Below, piece by piece: positions 13,056 to 23,984 of a stretch of 64,000 nucleotides of DNA; positions within the stretch are counted from its first letter, which is position 1, and every line of letters starts with the position of its first letter. The position numbers and the translations under genes are program-made. The notes under the pieces are model-generated. The model had not been told where the DNA came from, did not search any database, and saw only the letters and a list, made by a program, of their open reading frames with translations. Source of the DNA: Macrostomum hystrix (taxonomy: Eukaryota; Platyhelminthes; Macrostomidae). The stretch spans positions 2,279,001 to 2,343,000 of the forward strand of contig CATNEN010000030.1 in assembly GCA_950097015.1 (NCBI GenBank), read 5' to 3'.

Positions 13056-14560
13056 GGTGCGGGGTAGATATGATTGACTGAAGCTACAGGGTGTGGTGTT
13101 GAGGTGATTGACTGAAGCTACAGGGTGTGGGGTAGATTTGATTGACTGAAGCTACAGGGTGTGGGGTAGATTTGATTGACTGAAGCTACAGGGTGTGGGG
13201 TAGATTTGATTGACTGAAGCTACAGGGTGTGGGGTAGATTTGATTGACTGAAGCTACAGGGTGTGGTGTAGAGATGATTGACTGAAGCTACAGGGTGTGG
13301 TGTAGATTTGATTGACTGAAGCTACAGGGTGTGGTGTAGATTTGATTGAATGAAGCTACAGGGTGTGGGGTAGATTTGATTGACTGAAGCTACAGGGTGT
13401 GGTGTAGATTTGATTGACTGAAGCTACAGGGTGTGGGGTAGATTTGATTGACTGAAGCTACAGGGTGTGGGGTAGATTTGATTGACTGAAGCTACAGGGT
13501 GTGGGGTAGATTTGATTGACTGAAGCTACAGGGTGTGGGGTAGATGTGATTGACTGAAGCTACAGGGTGTGGGGTAGATTTGATTGACTGAAGCTACAGG
13601 GTGTGGTGTAGAGGTGATTGACTGAAGCTACAGGGTGTGGGGTAGATTTGATTGACTGAAGCTACAGGGTGTGGGGTAGAGGTGATTGACTGAAGCTACA
13701 GGGTGTGGGGTAGATTTGATTGACTGAAGCTACAGGGTGTGGTGTAGATTTGATTGACTGAAGCTACAGGGTGTGGTGTAGATTTGATTGACTGAAGCTA
13801 CAGGGTGTGGTGTAGAGGTGATTGACTGAAGCTACAGGGTGTGGGGTAGATTTGATTGACTGAAGCTACAGGGTGTGGTGTAGAGGTGATTGACTGAAGC
13901 TACAGGGTGTGGTGTAGAGGTGATTGACTGAAGCTACAGGGTGTGGTGTAGATTTGATTGACTGAAGCTACAGGGTGTGGTGTAGAGGTGATTGACTGAA
14001 GCTACAGGGTGTGGTGTAGAGGTGATTGACTGAAGCTACAGGGTGTGGGGTAGATTTGATTGACTGAAGCTACAGGGTGTGGGGTAGATTTGATTGACTG
14101 AAGCTACAGGGTGTGGGGTAGATTTGATTGACTGAAGCTACAGGGTGTGGGGTAGATTTGATTGACTGAAGCTACAGGGTGTGGGGTAGATTTGATTGAC
14201 TGAAGCTACAGGGTGTGGTGTAGAGGTGATTGACTGAAGCTACAGGGTGTGGTGTAGAGGTGATTGACTGAAGCTACAGGGTGTGGTGTAGAGGTGATTG
14301 ACTGAAGCTACAGGGTGTGGTGTAGAGGTGATTGACTGAAGCTACAGGGTGTGGTGTAGAGGTGATTGACTGAAGCTACAGGGTGTGGTGTAGAGGTGAT
14401 TGACTGAAGCTACAGGGTGTGGTGTAGAGGTGATTGACTGAAGCTACAGGGTGTGGTGTAGAGGTGATTGACTGAAGCTACAGGGTGTGGTGTTGAGGTG
14501 ATTGACTGAAGCTACAGGGTGTGGTGTAGATGTGATTGACTGAAGTTACAGGGTGTGTGA
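13056..14560. repeat. 35-bp minisatellite array, about 42 units
   Basis: Each unit contains GATTGACTGAAGCTACAGGG followed by a variable GTGTGG(G/T)GTAGA(T/G)(T/G)T segment. Variation is almost confined to three positions in the last third. The 5' half of the array is rich in the GGGTAGATTT version and the 3' half in TGTAGAGGT, showing local homogenisation. The array ends about 115 bp beyond the AP1S stop codon, on that gene's 3' side. Confidence 0.96.
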
Positions 14561-14672
14561 GGTTGTACTGAATGTTAACTGTTTTACTAAACCGTTACAC
14601 AGAGAAAAATATGAAAGTACTTTTACTTAGACGCCCTTAAGAAAGTCCGCTCGGTGAGAGGTCGCCATGCAG

Positions 14673-17600
14673 TCAGGAAGACAGTGCGCCAACCATGGCA
14701 GACAAGCCGAGTTCCTCCAGCAGTGACTTCGGCTCCTCGCCATCCTGCAGTGAGATTTTAGGGCACCAGTTTTGAAGTTTGAAGGGCCTTGAGTTCTTTG
14801 AATCTGGATCACTTATTCAGGCTTTGGTTAGTATTGTAGCCAGTCAATTTCTATATTCTACTGCTTATGAGTAGTCTGTTGCGTAAAAAATTCAAAGGAA
14901 CTAGATTTCAATGGATTTTTTAGTTATCCTGTCCATATTGCTGATTGTACGTTAAACAGGAAAGTAAAATATATTGTTAAACCAACATATACTTGATATA
15001 CTTACATGAATAAACAAGTTAAACAAACAATAACAAAATTACAAAGGAAGAGTGCAAAGCATAAGATCCATTTAAAGTAAAATATTAACCATTCATAAAA
15101 AATCCAAAAGCTAAGAAGTATAACAAACACTCTAATACTTGATAGTAACAACAAGAACAACAAATGCTGACAACGCAGGACACACCAATTCTAGATTTTA
15201 TTATTACTATAGAAATGGATAAAATCGTGAATACTGTCTGATCAGTAAAATTGTGAGAATAAGCTTCAGCCAATTATACAAATAAATAAAAATAAACTGT
15301 ATTAACTTTGAAATTTAACTTAATAATTATTCAAAACTTCTGATCCATTTTTCATTAGCGTCAGTGAAATCCTTGTTAGAACTAATAAAATTCTCCGACA
15401 TTATGCTCGTAGTGCGTATATTTTCCGGTGTTAATTGCTTGTATAATTTTTTACGATTATCGATCGAAAACTTCTGAAGCTCAATATCGTATAAGATTCT
15501 TTTCGAAAATTCAACCTTAACCTTATTTTTAGTAAAAAGATCGGCTTTTATTAACAAAACTACTTCAGCGAACATAAACTTAATCCCCTCAAACCACTAT
15601 TACAAAGTGAATATCGGTCCTTTTTACACGTGCGAAATTAACTTGGAAAGGGTTAAGTTTAACCAAAACCATTTCAACGATGAAGGTAAAGTAAATAAAA
15701 GCTAAAAAGCAGGTTTGGAAAAGTTGCTAACCCCCTAGAAGTGACAGCAGTCAGCATCTACGCCTGAGACTGGCCACCATGCACAAGTGAGCAAACTGAC
15801 CAAGCAACGAATTATCCCAGGCCGTGGTCCTCGAAAAAGCCTTGCGGCGTCTCCTCCTAGGGAATGCGGAGAATCAGAAAGTTGACAATAAAATCACTGA
15901 ATGTGTGAGTCACGAAGAAAATTAAACAACATATTTGGATTTTCAGCCTCCGACGCAGTTGATGTACTTGTGATGACTCTATGTACATAATTAGTAACTT
16001 CAGCAAAGCCCATGAATTTTGGGCTGTTTAATTGAGAGCTGACTTCATTTTAGACCTGCCCTGTGAAATTTAGTTGTAGGAAAAAGATCCTAATTGATAA
16101 TTTAATTTATTGATAATTAACTACACCTGCCCCGACAGATGCTGGGCCAGAGTTGCAGCCAACGACAGCACAGCCGCAGCTATTGCGCGGCGTATCTGAA
16201 GGCTGCGTAGGGGCTGTTCAGTCCATGGACTGGGGGAACGCCACACCAACCCTTGATAACCCCAGCTGATGCTGGTACCCATTTAACAGCTGGGTGAACT
16301 GACGAAATGCAGATTCAAGTGTCGTTGCTAAGGGACAGAAATTGTTCCAGTGGAGTCGGGAATCGAACCCCCGACCTTCAAGTCGTGAGTCCGAACCAGG
16401 GGTCCCGCCCGTTGCTCCTTCCGACACCTACAGTATACTGTTTTATCTCTCCCGTCTCTCATCTCTCCTGTGTCTCATCTCTCCTCGGTCTCGTCTCTCC
16501 TGTGTCTCATTTCTAGTGTGTCTTATCTATTCTGTCTCATCTCTCCCCCCTATCTCATATTTCTATAGTCAATGCGGCCCGCTGTCGTCTTTTAGGTTCT
16601 CTCTTTGGCCCGCTAGCTAGTAGGTTTGCCGACCCCAGTCTAAACACTAGGCTACAAACCCCTTGGATATATATTTATAACAAGTCATATAAGCACAAAC
16701 TCGCTATAGTAACTATAAAGCTATTGATGACCTGTACCAAATTGATTACAACAATGCAGGTCATTTAAATTATTAAGGAAACTACAAATAATATAAATAA
16801 TTTGCTAAGAAATGCTTAATAATAAAATGTTACAAACAGGAGAGAGATTAATTAACTATTATGACATTTCAGTGCCTATCCATCGACATTGAAGCAAAAG
16901 TTCCGGTAACAAAAAGATAGGACGAATAGACAAGCAATGACATTTAGAAACTTGCTCCGAAAAAGTAAAATGTTTTTTTAATTCTTTTTTTTCGAAAAGT
17001 TTGGCGCAAATTTAAGCATATTCAATGCCCGAATCGTTTAATGTTACATGAAGGCAATCAAAACTCATACTTGTATAGATAGCAGCTAACATCCTCGAGG
17101 TAAATATCGTGTATAGGCGGTGGTAGCGGAGTATAGCTATACAATCAAATAGAAGTGGTAATATTACAGCCAACGTTTCAGGTGTAACTGCATTATAACA
17201 GCCGTATTTGTTCACAGCCAGTGCGCCACAATAAGTTCAAAACAATGACGAAGACGGCCAACTTTAATAGATTGCCTTCGTAATAAGATAAACTTTTGTA
17301 GCGTGAGCAAATGCCAGAGAAAAGTGGACCGAACCAACTTTCTGGGTGCTCTCAGCTTCGCTCAAATCAATCCGTATTCCTTTAGAGCTTCCATTACGGC
17401 ATCGTTCTGAATAATTGGCAGATTTTCATTGCCGAAATGGTTGAAACGAGAGAGAGTAGATAGAGCGGCATAATAAGTGCAAGCAAGCAGCTATTCACAG
17501 GCGTTGCGCTCATAACTTCTATGTAAAATATGCTAAATGTATTGAATGAGTTGGCGGATCGCACAGTAGAACCAAAAATATAATTGTTCCGCTGTATGAT

Positions 17601-19753
17601 CAGAGATTTTGAAATATATCAGAGCTGCCAAACAACGCCTCTTTAAGCGAAATGTAAAGTTATGGCTTTCCATTCGCTGATTGGACTGATATGTGAGTGA
17701 GGTCAGTAGCCCAACCACTGATTGAGCTGATATGGAGTGAGGTAGCTGTAAGCCTACCCGCTGATTGGACTGTGAGATGGAGTGAGGTGGCTGGAAGCCT
17801 ACCCGCTGATTGGACTGAGATGGTCTGAGGTGGCTGTAAGCGTACCCGCTGATTGGACTGAGATGGTGTGAGGTGGCTGTAAGCCTACCCGCTGATTGGA
17901 CTGAGATGGTGTGAGGTGGCTGGAAGTCTACCCGTTGATTGGACTAAGATGGAGGGGGTTAAATTGACCTACATGTATAATAATTGAAATTTATCGGAGT
18001 GGTGGAGTAAACAAGCCACGCTTTATATATGAGCTATTACAAGTAAATGCTACATTGTTAAAATGTCCAAAAAACTAATTGTTATACCTTCGTGCTAAAA
18101 TGAATAATTAAGTGACTATGCGAAAAATCTAGCATAGTACTACATATAAAAGTACACTATAAAAGCTTTTGTCCTGACATACTGACATTTTGTGATAAAA
18201 GAAGAATTTAGGCCTATAGAAAAATCGATTTCTTTGACTTACTTCTTATTAGAATACTGACATTGTCCCAAAAGTAATGGCACGGCAGCGAGGTATGGTA
18301 TTCCATCAACATTTAATTATAGTAGTACTCCCATCTGCTATACATCTTAGCAGATTTTAATTTTTATACTTGATACTAACAAAAAGTCACATTTAGAGCT
18401 AAGTTAGAGCCAACTCCTTCATCTCCTTAATTTCATATTTTGTATTCTATTTCCCCCAAATTTAAATTTTTACATGAAAGATTTAATGTTTTTTCACCAC
18501 TTACCTCTTGAAGCAGATCCTGTGCAGCGATGGCTTTCAGAACATTTTTCTTGCTTGTCTCCTGAACTTCACCGCCCAGTATGAACTCGTCCAGCATAAA
18601 GTAGGCCTTCTCAAAGTTGAATATGATATCCAGCTCACACACCTGTGGACAGGAATGTATGACAGCATTACTCAGCACAATAATTGTTTCTGGTACTACA
18701 ATAAAACATGTATGGTATGCTATAAAAATGTTTGTATTTTATACTCCTAATCGCTCAGTAAAATAAACTATGCTTGCTATTGAATATCTTACCAAGCTCA
18801 TATTTAATTTAGAAGTTGGACTTACACTGCCAAAGTATTTGTCCAGAAGTTCAACATACCGATGTATGACTTCAAGGCAAAGCAACTCATTGTCTTGTTG
18901 CTCAACGGCGCAGCAGAAATAAAGACTTGCATACCTGAAGCAAATAGTAGAAAGCATATAAAGCCTACATTAGAAAATGCATGTTAATTAAATTTCCATA
19001 TACGATTATAATGAGCTGTGAGCTTACCTTTTGTACACAACTTTTAACTCTTTCCATTCGATGAATGAGCACATCTTTGGCTTGCGAGAAAGTATTAAAG
19101 TCACGAGGTCACGTGTTATCTTCTTCTTTGTTTTGTCAGATTGCGAAACATACCATTTTTGTAGTCTTAGCTTACCTTGTCTACTAAAAAGCAGCATAAA
19201 GTGAATCTAAAAAAGAAGGAATAAAATAACAGTTTTAGTGGTGACACAATCTATAATCACAATCTATCACAATAGATTTAATCACAATCTATATGCTTAG
19301 AGCATATACACAACATGTACTAATATAATTCAGACAACAGATCAGCATCTACAACATAACTTAACTTTTAAATTATTTGAAATAACTTTAAAGCATGGTA
19401 GACTTGTTGCATATCTGATATTTTTATATTTCTATTACGTACTTTGTAGTCACCTTAAAGCACCTAAAAGTCACTAAATATACCTAATTGGATTTTTTAA
19501 TTGCTAAATTATACGTTTTTTGTCTTTAACTCAACTCGAGTATGAACAGTAAAATACTAAACAAGAAAACAATACTATTTCCAAATTCATTACACTCATG
19601 AGAAACAATATGATATCTACATAGAGTCAGCCGAATTTAGATTAGCATATAAATGGTTATTTTAACCACACAAAAGAAAGGTGACCCTATGTACCAATAT
19701 TGAAAATAAGACTGTACATTATGTTATAATTGTGACTTAACAATACATACCAT
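14673..19753 (-). CDS. AP1S: AP-1 clathrin adaptor complex subunit sigma (AP1S)
   Basis: This is the small sigma chain of AP-1, which sorts dileucine cargo into clathrin coats at the trans-Golgi and endosomes. Five coding exons join in phase on the minus strand: 19751-19753 (the ATG alone, followed by donor GTATGT), 19028-19206, 18826-18934, 18505-18642 and 14673-14744 (stop TGA). They give 166 aa, against about 158 for the family. Visible family blocks are [17 protein letters not shown] near the N terminus, [54 protein letters not shown] and [11 protein letters not shown]. The C terminus, [12 protein letters not shown], matches the conserved tail. The last intron is about 3.8 kb and holds a SINE with a nested MITE and a 43-bp minisatellite. 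An alternative last exon in that intron cannot be excluded. No AATAAA is evident just after the stop. The identification is secure. Confidence 0.95.
14745..16135. other. Part of AP1S last intron, no assigned element
   Basis: AT-rich intronic sequence. A minus-strand open frame of 82 codons at 15327-15575 is lysine/isoleucine-rich and resembles nothing I recognise. It is probably chance openness, though an alternative exon cannot be ruled out. Confidence 0.4.
16136..16663 (-). mobile_element. SINE family 1 copy, interrupted by a hAT-like MITE
   Basis: Read on the minus strand, it starts with a tRNA-like head: box A (TAGCCTAGTG type) near 16650 and box B GGTTCGATTCC near 16360-16370. The body holds CCAGTCCATGGACTG and ends in a GCAATAGCTGCGGCTGTGC segment. 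The head is split between about 16396 and 16638 by the MITE described separately. The same SINE recurs at 28431, 38138, 40565, 44901 and 47140. Confidence 0.85.
16397..16637. mobile_element. hAT-like MITE inserted in a SINE
   Basis: It begins CAGGGGTC and ends GGTTTGCCGACCCCA, matching the terminal inverted repeats of the intact copy at 49441-49913. The inside is a run of degenerate TCTCTCCTGTCTCA-type units, the complement of the GGGGAGAGATGAGAC repeat in that copy. The flanks GTCCGAAC and GTCTAAAC look like a decayed 8-bp target-site duplication within the SINE head. Confidence 0.8.
17676..17957. repeat. 43-bp minisatellite, about 6 units
   Basis: Units start with GCTGATTGGACTGAGATGG, continue with GTGAGGTGGCTGTAAG and end in CCTACCC. 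Copies differ by small indels and substitutions. The array lies in the AP1S last intron. Confidence 0.9.
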
Positions 19754-21240
19754 TTTAGTTACGCACTTCTTCTCAGATCGAATCAAATGATGAAGATTTA
19801 TAGCATACAGTAAAGCCACAACATAACGGAGCAGTTTTTATAGAAAGTAGACTAGGCCTACTCCTTAGAAAATTTATTGAAAACACGTAAATCTGAAAGT
19901 GATTAAGGTATAAGGATTAAGGATTAAGACTTCGATTGTCAGTTTAGACTTCTGAAACTTCGTAGAAAGTGTTCACCTTTAAAAAAATATGTTTTTATTT
20001 TCCAATTCTAAAGATAAAGCATATATTTAATTGATACACAGATAAGCTTTTAATTATAAACAAAACTTCAGTCTTAATTACTAATCCTATCGTGCAGAAT
20101 GAATATTTTGTTTAAGGGTAATTTCATTTCAATTGAAATTCAAATTCAACAAGTTCAAATTAGTCCTAGCAAGCGCCAGCGGCCAGCAGTTTACGTAGTA
20201 CCCATGTGCACAGTGCACCCCATGGGTATGTTACATCCCATCCCAATTACAAATTTCTACGCACATTTTACCAACCAACGTGCACACGCTGACAGCAGCT
20301 GCCTGCAACAAGCAAGGACCACTAGTAGAAGTGATAGGGCCTAGTCTTCTTCTAGTTGTCACTTCTTCTAGTGATCTGCGAATAAGTCGAGTCACATTCA
20401 CATACTCATACTCTCATAGTCAGTTGCACAACTTGCACTGAATTTGAATTCTAGATTATTAATTTGAAGTGAAAGTATTGTTTCTAGCTTCTGGTTTGCT
20501 TTGCTCTTTACTTTAATGCCATCATCTTCACCATGCCGCCTTGTGAAATCATTTGTAAATGTTATGGTATATTGTAAATTGTAAATTGAATAACAAATTA
20601 ATATTCACATTAACTATGTCAAACTTTGTCAAATCCAGTAGAATTAACTTTTCCATTGTTAGTTATTTGTTTGAAGTCATTAAAAGAAAATTAATAAATA
20701 TATCATAATTGGGCCCATTGTACCTATCTTCAATCAATGCATAGCAAAATTCAGTAGGCCTACAAGTGTAAAATCCTAGGCTAAGGCCTAGTCACTTTTA
20801 GTCTATTTTATTATTTACAATGTCATTAACTTTGTGTTTAAAGCATGACTCATTTTTTTGAAACTTCATTACTGGCCCACCAGTAGACCCACAGAGTTGG
20901 CTTGATTATCAGTAAGACAATTAATAGGTGAGGTTACAGTTTGTTTTCTGATTTTTTGACCATGTATTTCAAATTTTATAGAAACCACATGATGCACAAA
21001 GAAAAATATATTCTTTATTTTATATATTCTTTATATTCTATATTCTATATACTCTATTCTATATACTCTATATTCTTTATACAAAGAAAATTGTAAAAAT
21101 AGTAGTCGTAACAAAAAGATAGCCCAACAGATAATATAAATGCACAATCATATAGTAGCAATGCCAAAGACATTAGTCAATTATATTTGATGCCACAGGA
21201 ACACCTGAAAGTGACAATCAAAAAGAGTGTTGGTGATGCC
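19754..21240. other. 5' flank of AP1S and intergenic DNA
   Basis: The region must hold the AP1S promoter (minus strand), but no TATA box or CpG island stands out. An acceptor-like CTGAG lies about 20 bases upstream of the AP1S ATG. An 81-codon plus-strand frame at 20099-20344 shows no family features. A TATATTC/TATACTC simple repeat occurs at about 21010-21085. Confidence 0.4.
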
Positions 21241-21340
21241 ATACCTATGCGGCTATGCTGGTAACAGGACAATTCGGTAACAGACAATTCGGTAACAGAC
21301 AGCTCGGTAACACCACAGGACAGTTCGGTAACATATCAAG

Positions 21341-22274
21341 CATACATGCGCAACACCCGGCCGACCCGGCCGATCCGGCCGGGTGACGAGCGGCCGAGCA
21401 AGGTAAGTCGCAAAAATGGCCACCCGAGAAAAAAATCGGACAGAAAAAAACGAGCGGAAAAAAAGAAAAGAAGGCAGGAAAAGGAGGAAAGCAGAGAAAG
21501 GAAAGAAGAAAGGAAGGAAAGCAAATGGGGAAAGAAGCAAAAACGTGACAAAATCTGCAATCAGAGGGAAGTAAGTCGCATTCAGAGGGAAGTAAGTCGC
21601 ATTCAGAGGGAAGTAAGTCGCAATCAGAGGGAAGTAAGTCGCAATCAGAGGGAAGTAAGTCGCAATCAGAGGGAAGTAAGTCGCATTCAGAGGGAAGTAA
21701 GTCGCAATCAGAGGGAAGTAAGTCGCAATCAGAGGGAAGTAAGTCGCAATCAGAGGGAAGTAAGTCGCAATCAGAGGGAAGTAAGTCGCAATCAGAGGGA
21801 AGTAAGTCGCAATCAGAGGGAAGTAAGTCGCATTCAGAGGGAAGTAAGTCGCATTCAGAGGGAAGTAAGTCGCAATCAGAGGGAAGTAAGTCGCAATCAG
21901 AGGGAAGTAAGTCGCAATCAGAGGGAAGTAAGTCGCAATCAGAGGGAAGTAAGTCGCAATCAGAGGGAAGTAAGTCGCATTCCAAGGTAAGTAAGTCGCA
22001 TTCAGAGGGGGCTAAGCTAAGCAGGGAAGCAGCTTGACGGGCGACGCCACGCAGCTGACCTCGCCAATTTCATTCACGCCGACGATCGAGTCGCCAGAGT
22101 GCACTCTGCTGCCAGCGGAAGACTAATTAGATGACGAGGCATTTTACTATTGCAACACAGTCATAGTTACCCCTGCCGTTTACCCAGATAAAAAATTTGG
22201 GCATAGGTATGTCGCATTTTTTTTTAAAACGAAGTCGCACGGCCGGTGTAAATTTGGGAAGTTGCGCATGTATG
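21341..22274. mobile_element. MITE copy A with an internal 21-bp array, 8-bp target duplication
   Basis: The ends are perfect inverted repeats CATACATGCGCAAC, followed inward by CCGGCCG-rich subterminal sequence. The element is flanked on both sides by ATATCAAG (21333-21340 and 22275-22282). An 8-bp duplication is typical of the hAT superfamily. No transposase is present. Most of the interior is the 21-bp array listed separately. A second copy lies inverted at 23275-23555. Confidence 0.9.
21555..22012. repeat. 21-bp minisatellite inside MITE copy A, about 21 units
   Basis: The unit is CAGAGGGAAGTAAGTCGCA plus AT or TT. It contains GTAAGTCGCA, which also occurs singly in the element's subterminal part (near 21403-21415). 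Because 21 is divisible by 3 and the unit lacks stops, long frames are open on both strands (NQREVSR and CDLLPSD heptads). I treat these as artefacts of the period, not as genes. Confidence 0.93.
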
Positions 22275-23274
22275 ATATCAAGGGACAGTTCGGTAACAAT
22301 TGATTAAACTGGGTCGGAAGGGTTTGTTGCGAAATTATTTTATAGTTAGTTCGGTAAAGTTACAAAGTAAAGTCAATAGCACTTCAAAGCATATTTGGCT
22401 TTTCGAAATATGAGTATTAGGTTGCATTTTGCATGTTACATATTTGCATTCTTGCATTAGTCATATTTTAGCCCCATGTTCACCGTGCGGCTGTACCCAC
22501 AACCCTATTTTTCTCACCCTCTGCCATCTCGCATATAATACAATTCTTGTATATTGATATCAATGCTACAATAAATCGTATTTCAGCAGCCAACTAGCAC
22601 ACTTAAGGCCCATCCATACAGTCATCAAGTGAGGCCAAATTTCGTGTGATCACACAATTTGCACTAATTTTTCATCACTTTGTACATCCCTTTGAACAAG
22701 CCTTTACCCTACTTGCACACTCTAAATGACATGTCAGTTTCAGATACATCAGTAACATCAGTCAGTTGTGTCCTAGCAACGATAGTAGATACATTGTTAG
22801 AGCAAACCTAGATTGATTTTATTGACTTTCAATTGTTACCGAACTGTCCCCGGTGTGTTACCGAACTGTCTCCTGTATGTTACCGAACTGTCCTTGAGTG
22901 TTACCGAACTGTCTGTTACTGAACTGTCTGTTACCGAACTGTCCTGTATTAACCTATGCCAACTGTGGCACACTGCATGGCATGAATTAAAAATCTAAAA
23001 AGTATTACAAAACAAACTGAAAGTTTGTTTGAGGTCATATATGAGGTCAAGGCAAATGTGGTTAAAATCAGAATTAGGCTAGCAAGTTCAGTTCAGACTC
23101 CAGAGCAAATAACAAGTAAGTTTATGATAGTTATTTTTTAGTTTGTCTAGGCTAACCATATCAGCTCAGTATCATTTCCATATCTTGTCTAAATATGTTT
23201 AGTTTTGTTGTTCGCTTGGTACTATATGAGCCATAGCCATTGTAGGCTTCATTGCTAAATTTCTTGGTAATAAA

Positions 23275-23555
23275 CATACATGCTCAACCTCCCAAATCTT
23301 AGCCGGCCATGCGACTTAGTTTTTGCTCTCATTTGTGACTTAGTTCATTTCATTGCTCTATTTACGACTTAGTTTGCTCTCATTTGCTCTCTTTTTCTCT
23401 CCCCTTTTTCATTTTCTTCACGCCTTCCTTTTTTGTCCCTTGGTCCCCCCTTTGATTTTTTTGCGCTTGGTCGATTGTTTTTTGCGACTTACCTTGCTTG
23501 GCCCTCGTTTCACCCGGCCGGTTCGGCCGGGTCGGCCGGGTGTTGCGCATGTATG
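23275..23555. mobile_element. MITE copy B, same family as 21341-22274, 8-bp target duplication
   Basis: The left end is CATACATGCTCAAC and the right end is GTTGCGCATGTATG. It is flanked by GTAATAAA at 23267-23274 and 23556-23563. The right subterminal part shares with copy A, in inverse orientation, the GCGACTTACCTTGC motif and the CCCGGCCG run. The interior has only a few loose CGACTTAGTTTGCTCTCATTT units, so the array expansion is specific to copy A. Confidence 0.9.
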
Positions 23556-23599
23556 GTAATAAAGCACATGACTAGATTTGCAAATAAAAGTAACAATTT

Positions 23600-23845
23600 C
23601 AGCAGGGCTGTCAGCAATAGCATACTATTAAGTGACACTAGACCCACAGTCAATGAGGGGGCGATTCTTATTATTTCACTGACTTCTGAGCACATATACA
23701 CATACATACAATATGTAGCACACTCAGGGTTGTACATTTGATCTGACTTTCTCATTGTCAAGCACTGAACACACTCACTGTATATAAAAGGTTGGCTCTC
23801 AAGGGCATAAATATCACAAAAAGCCCCAATATGTAACCAACTATT
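23600..23845 (-). mobile_element. Degenerate SINE family 2 copy
   Basis: Segments align to the family 2 copies at 31703 and 33828: GGGCTGTCAGCAATAGCA at the left, then a CTGAGCACA..CACA tract, TGACTTTCTCATTGTCA, and the AAGGGCATAA...AAAAGCCCC part. The tRNA-like head is not recognisable. Confidence 0.6.
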
Positions 23846-23984
23846 TCGTTTGTTGTCTTAGGTCCTCTTAAAACTACTGCTATATACTATTTAAAAGGGG
23901 TGTATATCGAGAATGATAAAACCTGATCATCTTCTTAAAGTGAGGATCACTTTATTTATACTTTCATGGTAAAAATTACAGAAG

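Larger units (their letters stand above)
21264..22947. mobile_element. Inverted-array (foldback-like) element with a MITE nested in its left arm
   Basis: The left arm is a short array of GACAGTTCGGTAACA (21264-21332, resuming at 22283-22300). The right arm, 22836-22947, carries the reverse complement, TGTTACCGAACTGTC, about six times. Both arms end inward with GGTAACAATTGA. The arms enclose about 540 bp of AT-rich sequence (22300-22835) with no gene. An 8-bp direct repeat, ACCTATGC, at 21243-21250 and 22952-22959 may be the target-site duplication, but the outermost bases of the two arms do not match, so the limits are approximate. Confidence 0.7.

Noticed and set aside
1947-14560. CRISPR-like arrays
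   Set aside because: Units abut without unique spacers, and the genome is eukaryotic.
15327-15575. 82-codon minus-strand frame as a gene or AP1S exon
   Set aside because: It is not similar to any AP1S exon, and the AP1S reading frame is complete without it. It was kept only as a remark.
16307-16620. Plus-strand frames of 69-92 codons over the SINE/MITE junction
   Set aside because: They cover the tRNA-like head and TCTCTCC repeats; they are transposon sequence, not a gene.
21245-21990. Long open frames on both strands with heptad repeats (NQREVSR on plus, CDLLPSD on minus)
   Set aside because: They follow from a stop-free 21-bp unit inside a MITE. Both strands are equally open and neither has a start context or domain.
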